This document shows positions 6,066 to 10,658 of a DNA stretch of 10,658 nt, piece by piece. The position numbers were made by a program, and so were the translations under genes. The DNA is taken from positions 1 to 10,658 of the forward strand of contig JACRIF010000095.1 of the NCBI GenBank assembly GCA_016220125.1, given 5' to 3'. The stretch is from Candidatus Peregrinibacteria bacterium (GTDB taxonomy: Bacteria; Patescibacteriota; Gracilibacteria; UM-FILTER-43-11). How positions within the stretch are numbered: the stretch's first letter is position 1; each line of letters begins with the position of its first letter. The notes under the pieces are model-generated. The model was given only the letters and a program-made list of their open reading frames with translations. It was not told the origin of the DNA and searched no databases.

Positions 6066-7718
6066 TTACTTCGCCACCCGATCCACCTCCTCGAGCGTGG
6101 TCAGGCCGTGAATCACTTTCAAAATTCCGTCCTCATGGACGCTGGTCATCTTGAGGTTCTTTTCAATGTACGCATACACCTCTGGCATCGGGGCGTTGCC
6201 CAAAATGAGGTCGCGGATCCCCTGGTCGAAGGGAAGCACCTCGGAAATCGCGATCGGCCCCTTGAAACCGGTCTGGGAGCAGACGGGGCAACCTTTGGGA
6301 TGGCGAAGCTCCGCGGGCATGGCGGGCGCCTCGATCCCCCGCTGCCGCAAGGCGTTGAGCGACTCGTCGATGTGCGCCCTTTCGGCCTCCGTGGCGGGCG
6401 AAGCGACCGCGCAGGAGGGGCAAAGTTTGCGCACCAGGCGCTGGGCCACAATCAGATCCAAGGCGGGGGCCAGCACATAGCTTTTCACCCCCATGTTCAA
6501 AAGGCGCGGAATGGATTCGATGGCCGAATTGGTATGCAGGGTTGAAAACACCAAATGTCCCGTGAGCGACGCTTGCACCGCGGTCTCGGCCGTCTCGGTG
6601 TCGCGGATTTCACCCACCATGATGGCATCCGGATCCTGGCGCAGGATGGAGCGGAGCCCCGCCGCGAAGGTGTAGCCCTTGTCCTCCTGCACTTGGCTCT
6701 GGGAAATACCGGCGAGGTTGTATTCGATCGGATCCTCGAGGGTGATGACCTTCTTGGAGCGGGTGTCGATGCGCTGGAGCATGCTGTACAGCGTGGTGGT
6801 CTTGCCGGACCCCGTGGGACCGGTCACGAGAATCATGCCATGCGAAAGCGTGGTGGACTCCATGAGCCGTTGCAAGGCGATCCCCTCGAACCCGAGCTCC
6901 TCGAAGGTGACTTGGGCGCGTTGCGCATCCAGCAAGCGCATCACAGTCGCCTCACCGTAATGGGTGGGCAAAGTGGAGACGCGAACATTGATCTGGCGCT
7001 GGTTCACGAGAAACGAGTATTGGCCATCCTGGGGCAGGCTCAAAATATTGAGCTTGAGATGCGACAGGTATTTGATCTCGGTCAAAATGCCGGCGTAGGC
7101 CTTGGGGGTGATGTCGAAAACCGCCTGCAACACGCCATCGATCCGGAAACGCACCAACACTCGCGTTTCCTCGGGCTCGAAATGGATGTCGGAGGAATGG
7201 GTCTTGTAGGCGCCGATCTGGATGTAGTTGAGCGCCTTGTCGAAACTGGCCGCCTCGATTTTCGCTTTGAGCTCGTTCAGGTTCTCGATTTCCTTCATGT
7301 ACGTGCCCAGATCCGCCTCCTCCACCACGTTCCTGAGCTCCTCCTGCTTCTGATAGACCTCGGAAAAATAAATTTTGTGTCCGGCAGCCAGCGATTCCTC
7401 GCTGCAAAGACTAATATCGACTTGAAAACCGCCTTGCCTGAGTTTTTCAAGCAAGGTCTTGGTCGTTTCGTTGTTCGGATCCAAGACGGCCAAACGCAAC
7501 TTCTTGCCAACTTGAAAATATAGGGCGGCATGGGCGCCCACCGCATCTTCTTTCGAAAGAAAATCCGCCAGATCGGGATTGATCGGCATGGTGAGCAGAT
7601 TCACATACGGAATCCCCAGGGTTTTGGCCTTGGCCTGCACATCCCGCTCCTTGTACTGCTGGTTCACCTCGGCCACGCCTTTGGTCAGCTTGCGATTGTC
7701 CGCGTCCCCTTGCGCCAT
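6066..7718 (-). CDS. GspE/PilB-family type II secretion / type IV pilus assembly ATPase
   Basis: This 550-residue cytoplasmic hexameric ATPase would drive assembly of a type IV pilus or type II secretion pseudopilus. An MshEN-like N-terminal domain (about 25-120, with LGIPYVNL and a LAVLDPNN strand) precedes the N2 and ATPase domains. Walker A GPTGSGKTT is at 300-308, the Asp box LEDPIEY at 327-333, Walker B DAIMVGEIRD at 364-373 and the His box TGHLVFSTLHTNSA at 386-399. Two CxxC pairs, CPSC (433-436) and CPVC (477-480), form the zinc-binding C-terminal motif typical of GspE/PilB. The retraction ATPase PilT usually lacks these, so an assembly role is favoured. An extended -10 promoter (7745-7773) gives a leader of about 20 nt without a Shine-Dalgarno. 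No pilin, PilC or PilT gene is nearby, so the partners must be encoded elsewhere. The two genes behind it make cDPG, an unusual operon partner. Confidence 0.92.
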   Translation of the reverse strand: MAQGDADNRKLTKGVAEVNQQYKERDVQAKAKTLGIPYVNLLTMPINPDLADFLSKEDAVGAHAALYFQVGKKLRLAVLDPNNETTKTLLEKLRQGGFQVDISLCSEESLAAGHKIYFSEVYQKQEELRNVVEEADLGTYMKEIENLNELKAKIEAASFDKALNYIQIGAYKTHSSDIHFEPEETRVLVRFRIDGVLQAVFDITPKAYAGILTEIKYLSHLKLNILSLPQDGQYSFLVNQRQINVRVSTLPTHYGEATVMRLLDAQRAQVTFEELGFEGIALQRLMESTTLSHGMILVTGPTGSGKTTTLYSMLQRIDTRSKKVITLEDPIEYNLAGISQSQVQEDKGYTFAAGLRSILRQDPDAIMVGEIRDTETAETAVQASLTGHLVFSTLHTNSAIESIPRLLNMGVKSYVLAPALDLIVAQRLVRKLCPSCAVASPATEAERAHIDESLNALRQRGIEAPAMPAELRHPKGCPVCSQTGFKGPIAISEVLPFDQGIRDLILGNAPMPEVYAYIEKNLKMTSVHEDGILKVIHGLTTLEEVDRVAK

Positions 7719-7731
7719 AAGACAGGTCTTA
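7718..7731. promoter_or_regulatory. Inverted repeat TAAGAC-N2-GTCTTA over the gspE/pilB start
   Basis: A 6+6 bp inverted repeat with a 2-bp centre overlaps the first base of the ATG and the last 13 nt of the leader. The size and symmetry would suit a dimeric DNA-binding protein; as RNA it could form a short 4-bp hairpin next to the start codon. Regulation is inference only. Confidence 0.3.
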
Positions 7732-7744
7732 AATGTATCTTAAT

Positions 7745-7773
7745 AGTATAGCAAATTTCCTCTCAAAAAGCAA
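7745..7773 (-). promoter_or_regulatory. Extended -10 sigma70-type promoter of the gspE/pilB - pgk2 - cpgS operon
   Basis: On the minus strand TTGCTT (7768-7773) is separated by 17 bp from TATACT (7745-7750), preceded by TGC to form the extended -10 TGCTATACT. It lies just downstream of the ftsZ terminator, so the operon appears to be transcribed separately from ftsAZ. Confidence 0.75.
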
Positions 7774-7830
7774 GATCCAAGAGAGAATCTAAAATGGATT
7801 CGCCGTATTGAAAAAACCGAAAAAGGCGCC

Positions 7831-7864
7831 AAAAAAGCCCGGTGCGCCAACGCGCGCCGGGCTT
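7831..7864 (-). terminator. Rho-independent terminator of ftsZ
   Basis: A 13-bp GC-rich stem (7835-7847 with 7852-7864, one G-U wobble at 7843/7856) closes a 4-nt loop (7848-7851). On the minus strand it runs straight into a T-tract (plus-strand A at 7831-7836). It is about 140 nt behind the ftsZ stop and in front of the next promoter. This is the strongest terminator in the window. Confidence 0.93.
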
Positions 7865-7882
7865 GGGAGTTCTATGGTTGAA

Positions 7883-8000
7883 TGGCTTGCGGATTTGAAC
7901 GCAGTTCAAGGAGATTGTGAGGATTTGACCGGAGCGGTGCGAGCACCGTGAGGTCGAACCGAAGCAATCGACGCTGAGATGCGTCAAACGCGCAAGGCCA
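7883..8000. other. 118-nt long imperfect hairpin element in the ftsZ 3' region
   Basis: The whole stretch pairs with itself. The outer arms 7883-7902 and 7981-8000 give about 18 pairs with a 2-nt mismatch (7892-7893 opposite 7989-7990) and two single-base bulges. The inner hairpin 7913-7969 stacks GATTG/CAATC (5 bp), a 9-bp stem with a bulged A at 7923 (7921-7930 with 7952-7960), and CGGTG/CACCG closing a 4-nt loop (7940-7943). Alternative local hairpins exist: TTGAAC-GCA-GTTCAA at 7895-7909 and GACGC-N6-GCGTC at 7970-7985. Two direct copies of TGnGGATTTGAnCG (7888 and 7918) lie 30 nt apart. It begins 2 nt beyond the ftsZ stop and precedes the terminator, so it would be the 3' UTR of ftsZ mRNA. 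It could be a structured RNA, an mRNA-stability element, or a dispersed palindromic repeat like REPIN or MITE elements. No coding potential is evident. Confidence 0.6.
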
Positions 8001-8002
8001 GA

Positions 8003-9196
8003 CTATTTGTGGAGGGATTTGCGCATAAATGCGGGAACCTCCAGATCCACCTCGGGTTTGCGGATGCCGGGAGCCTGCTTTTGGGCGACCCCCATATTGC
8101 TCACTTTCATGTTGGTGGTCGGTGCGTTGCCGAGTTTCTGGATCGTGGCGATGGAAGCGGTGTTCACGCGTTGCTGCTCCTCCTCGCTAAATCCGGTGGC
8201 GATGACGGTCACCTTGATCTCGCCCGTGTACTTCTCGTTGATCACGGCGCCGAAAATGACGTTGGCCGAGGAATCGGCGGCCTCGGTGATGACCTTGGCG
8301 GCCTCGTCCACCTCGAACATCGAAAGGTCGTTGCCTCCAGTGATGTTGAACAAGATACCCTTGGCGCCCTGAACGGAAAGCTCGAGCAACGGGCTCTCGA
8401 TGGCGGCGCGGGCGGCGTCGACGGCGCGGTTCTCGCCCTGGCCGTAGCCGATACCCATCAAAGCGGATCCGGCGTTCTGCATAATGGTGCGGACATCCGC
8501 GAAATCCACGTTGATCATGCCATGCACGGTGATCAAGTCGGCCACACCCTGGATGGCCTGGCGCAAAATGTCATCGACGACGACGAAGGCGTCGGTCAAA
8601 GGAGTTTTCTTATCAATGATTGAGAGAATGCGGTCGTTCGGGATGGTGATCAACGTGTCCACGCGGGAGCGGAGCTCGTCATGTCCCTTGAGAGCGGCCT
8701 CCATGCGGCGGATACCTTCGAACGCGAACGGCTTGGTGACGACGGCAACCGTGAGGATGCCCATTTCCTTGGCGATGTCGGCAATCACGGGAGCGGCGCC
8801 GGTTCCGGTGCCTCCACCCAATCCGCAAGTGATGAAAACCATGTCCGCGCCTTCAAGGGCCGCCTTGAGCTCCTCGCTGCTTTCCTCGGCCGCCTTCTTT
8901 CCGATCTCGGGCAAGGATCCGGCGCCCAAGCCACGGGTTGTCCCCTTTCCAACGTTGATGCGATGCGGAGCCTGGGAATGATACAAGGCCTGCGCGTCGG
9001 TGTTCACCGAAATAAAGTCAACGCCGTCCACTTTGGACAGGATCATGCGGTTGACGGCGTTTCCGCCACCACCACCGACCCCAATCACCTTGATGGAGGC
9101 CAAAGGGGTGATCTCGGGTTTCACTTCCACGGATTGGGAAGATCGCATCGGGACCATCTTGGACCCATTAAATAGGTTCTTGAGCGCTTGGGACAT
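8003..9196 (-). CDS. ftsZ: Cell division GTPase FtsZ
   Basis: This 397-residue tubulin-like GTPase polymerises into the Z-ring at mid-cell. A variable N-terminus of about 33 residues precedes the GTPase domain: VIGVGGGGGNAVNRM (37-51), NTDAQAL (65-71), the tubulin signature GGGTGTG (127-133) and TIPNDRIL (184-191). The T7 loop NVDFAD (229-234) carries the catalytic Asp residues. After a short linker, the conserved C-terminal peptide DLEVPAFMRK (384-393) should bind FtsA. Every key residue is present and the length is normal. A probable promoter at 9211-9239 puts the transcript start only about 8 nt before the ATG at 9196, so this mRNA would be nearly leaderless; no Shine-Dalgarno is visible. 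An internal ATG at codon 14 is an alternative start. It follows ftsA as in many division clusters. Confidence 0.98.
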   Translation of the reverse strand: MSQALKNLFNGSKMVPMRSSQSVEVKPEITPLASIKVIGVGGGGGNAVNRMILSKVDGVDFISVNTDAQALYHSQAPHRINVGKGTTRGLGAGSLPEIGKKAAEESSEELKAALEGADMVFITCGLGGGTGTGAAPVIADIAKEMGILTVAVVTKPFAFEGIRRMEAALKGHDELRSRVDTLITIPNDRILSIIDKKTPLTDAFVVVDDILRQAIQGVADLITVHGMINVDFADVRTIMQNAGSALMGIGYGQGENRAVDAARAAIESPLLELSVQGAKGILFNITGGNDLSMFEVDEAAKVITEAADSSANVIFGAVINEKYTGEIKVTVIATGFSEEEQQRVNTASIATIQKLGNAPTTNMKVSNMGVAQKQAPGIRKPEVDLEVPAFMRKSLHK

Positions 9197-9210
9197 AGGG
9201 GTAAATTAAG

Positions 9211-9239
9211 AATAAAGCAAACGCGATCTGCGTGAGCAA
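9211..9239 (-). promoter_or_regulatory. Probable extended -10 promoter of ftsZ
   Basis: On the minus strand TTGCTC (9234-9239) and TTTATT (9211-9216) are separated by 17 bp, with TGC in front of the -10. The -10 matches consensus at four of six positions, so it is weaker than the others here, but spacing and TGC context are the same. ftsZ can also be read through from ftsA. Confidence 0.5.
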
Positions 9240-9270
9240 TGCCTAAGGCGCAAAGCTTGCGCGCTGGGCA
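9240..9270. other. Strong hairpin between ftsA and ftsZ, abutting the ftsZ -35 box
   Basis: GCGCAA (9248-9253) and TTGCGC (9257-9262) close a 3-nt loop. The stem continues through A9246-T9265, G9247-C9264 (G9263 bulged), T9244-G9266 and 9240-9243 with 9267-9270, about 13 pairs in all. No T-run follows on the minus strand, so it is not a standard terminator. It could slow transcription from ftsA, protect an mRNA end, or bind a regulator next to the promoter at 9234-9239. The rest of this 136-bp gap holds only a (TTTTTG)-like microrepeat at 9286-9301. Confidence 0.5.
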
Positions 9271-9332
9271 CTGTCCACGGCGGGGTTTGTTTTTGTTTTT
9301 GTCGAGCGGATTACCTTAAACCAATTTGACGC

Positions 9333-10565
9333 TTATGGCAACAGGTTTTTAAACCATCCTTTTACGCTGGAAAAGGCTTTTTTGAAATCAAAGGAGCCAA
9401 ATCCATAGGAACGACCCTCGAAGCGGCTGCCCCACACCACCAATCCGATGGCGGTCGCGTAGGCGGGATCGTCGATCTTGTCGACCACTCCGTCCACCTC
9501 GGTCGGGAAGCCGATCTGGACCGGCAAACCCAAAACCTCGCGGGCAAGATCCAAGCATCCGGGAATTTTGACTCCAGCCCCTGTGAGAATGGCGCCCGCG
9601 GGCAACATGCCGTCGCGACCGATGGAACGGAGCTCGTCCTTCACCATCACGAAAATCTCGTGGTAGCGCGCCTCGATGATCTCGGCCATGTGCTTCTTGC
9701 TGACCTTGTGGTTGTCGATCTTGCTGATGAGCGCCAAATCGATGGTTTCGCGTTCGTTCACCTCTTCGGGAACGGTTGTTCCGTATTCAATCTTGATTTT
9801 CTCGGCGGTGTCGATGGAGGTGCGAAGACCGATGGCGATATCGTTGGTGACACTCTCTCCTCCGACAGGCAACCAAGCGGCGTGCAACGTGGAACCCTCC
9901 TCGAACACGGCAATGGAAGTGCTGCCGCAACCAACGTCGATGACCACCACGCCCAATTCTTTCTGGCGGCGGGAAAGGACAGCCTCGGCCACGCCCAGCG
10001 AGCTGGGGACGATATCGTCGATATCGACGCCCGCCTGATGAACGGCTTTTTCCAAATTCTTAACAATGGTGGCCTGGCCCGTGATGATATGGGCATCCAC
10101 TTCCAAGCGAACGCCGATCATGCCGACCGGGTTCTTGATCCCCTTCTGGTCGTCGACCGAGAAGGATTTGGGGATGATGCGCAAAATGCGGCGGTTCGAA
10201 GGCAACGAAACCGCCTGAGCCGCCTCGAGCACGCGGTTGATGTCGTCCTCGATGATCTCGGAGCCGGCGTGCGAAATGGCGATGACGCCCTTGCTGTCGA
10301 AACTTTCGATATGGTTGCCACTGATGCCGACAAACACATGGTGAATGGGCGCCCCGGACATTCGCTCCGCGTCTTCAAGGGCCGCCGAGATGTTGCTGAT
10401 GGTCTCGTCCACATCGATGATGTTCCCCTTCCGCATGCCCGTCGACGGTGAAACACCGACGCCAATGATATTGGGCATCTTCCGCTCTTCTTCCAGCAGG
10501 GCGATCACCGTGCGGATCTTGGAGCTTCCGATATCCAAACTGGCGACGATCTGTTCTTTTGGCAT
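9333..10565 (-). CDS. ftsA: Cell division protein FtsA
   Basis: This 410-residue actin-like ATPase tethers FtsZ to the membrane and recruits later division proteins. Visible are the phosphate-1 motif SLDIGSSKIRTVIA (9-22), a 1C domain (about 83-163) with GISGNHIESF at its start, the phosphate-2 motif VVIDVGCGSTSIAV (207-220) and the adenosine motif AILTGAGVKIPG (325-336). The last 17 residues, FKKAFSSVKGWFKNLLP (394-410), form the amphipathic membrane-targeting helix. The length is typical. The ATG at 10565 directly precedes the conserved N-terminal strand, so the start is well supported although no Shine-Dalgarno is present. The 93 bp upstream (10566-10658) contain an A9 tract on the minus strand but no promoter I can support; ftsQ would be expected beyond the window edge. 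Confidence 0.97.
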   Translation of the reverse strand: MPKEQIVASLDIGSSKIRTVIALLEEERKMPNIIGVGVSPSTGMRKGNIIDVDETISNISAALEDAERMSGAPIHHVFVGISGNHIESFDSKGVIAISHAGSEIIEDDINRVLEAAQAVSLPSNRRILRIIPKSFSVDDQKGIKNPVGMIGVRLEVDAHIITGQATIVKNLEKAVHQAGVDIDDIVPSSLGVAEAVLSRRQKELGVVVIDVGCGSTSIAVFEEGSTLHAAWLPVGGESVTNDIAIGLRTSIDTAEKIKIEYGTTVPEEVNERETIDLALISKIDNHKVSKKHMAEIIEARYHEIFVMVKDELRSIGRDGMLPAGAILTGAGVKIPGCLDLAREVLGLPVQIGFPTEVDGVVDKIDDPAYATAIGLVVWGSRFEGRSYGFGSFDFKKAFSSVKGWFKNLLP

Positions 10566-10658
10566 GGGTTCGTAAAGGGTAATGAATATTTTTTTTTATC
10601 TGACGATTGACTCTGAAAACTCATTGCAAATCGCCAAACCAAAACACGAAAAACGAAA

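Noticed and set aside
7880..7925. tRNA-like T-arm (TTCAAATC loop on the minus strand, with an ACCA nearby)
   Set aside because: No matching acceptor 5' strand, anticodon arm or D-arm is found at the right distances; the similarity comes from the hairpin element.
7763..7987. 74-residue minus-strand open frame between ftsZ and gspE/pilB
   Set aside because: It runs through the long hairpin element, the terminator stem and the gspE/pilB promoter; its protein is Arg/Ser/Pro-rich with no domain, as expected from translated structured DNA.
9286..9301. TTTTTG microrepeat between ftsA and ftsZ
   Set aside because: Only about two and a half short units; most likely low-complexity sequence without function.
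10566..10658. Promoter for ftsA in the A/T-rich upstream stretch
   Set aside because: TATTCA-like and A-tract elements are present but no -35 lies at acceptable spacing; ftsA may be transcribed from genes outside the window.

Overview
Nine protein genes fill this window, eight on the minus strand and one (mscS) on the plus strand. All use ordinary stop codons (TAA, TAG and TGA), so I see no recoded genetic code. No tRNA, rRNA, CRISPR array, transposase or phage gene is visible. The FtsA/FtsZ pair, a GspE/PilB-type ATPase with an MshEN-like N-terminus and standard sigma70-type promoters show that this is a bacterium. Compact gene spacing, mid-50s percent GC by eye, near absence of Shine-Dalgarno sequences and the odd gene neighbourhood would suit an uncultivated lineage, possibly of the Candidate Phyla Radiation/Patescibacteria. 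That placement is inference and weak.

Right end (about 7,830-10,658, minus strand): ftsA then ftsZ, in the usual division-gene order, separated by 136 bp holding a strong hairpin and a probable ftsZ promoter. Behind ftsZ lies a 118-nt segment that folds almost end to end into one imperfect hairpin, followed by a clear Rho-independent terminator.

Centre (3,708-7,718, minus strand): a likely operon of a GspE/PilB ATPase, a 2-phosphoglycerate kinase (ATP-cone plus P-loop kinase) and a cyclic 2,3-diphosphoglycerate (cDPG) synthetase. The last two make a complete two-step route from 2-phosphoglycerate to cDPG, a metabolite known from a few methanogenic archaea. This is the most interesting content of the window.

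Left end: mscS (plus strand, own extended -10 promoter) converges on the cDPG operon and diverges from a CYTH-domain phosphohydrolase/cyclase-like gene. Downstream of the CYTH gene, two tandem P-loop kinases of the thymidylate-kinase superfamily are transcribed from a strong extended -10 promoter and end in a terminator at the left edge. Both kinases lack the REPGG motif typical of bacterial dTMP kinases and have DRY(F/V)YT motifs, so their substrate may not be dTMP.

Taken together the left two-thirds is rich in phosphate-ester chemistry: two nucleotide-kinase-like proteins, a triphosphate-binding CYTH protein, 2PG kinase, cDPG synthetase and a mechanosensitive channel that could release small anions. 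A functional link is inference from proximity only.
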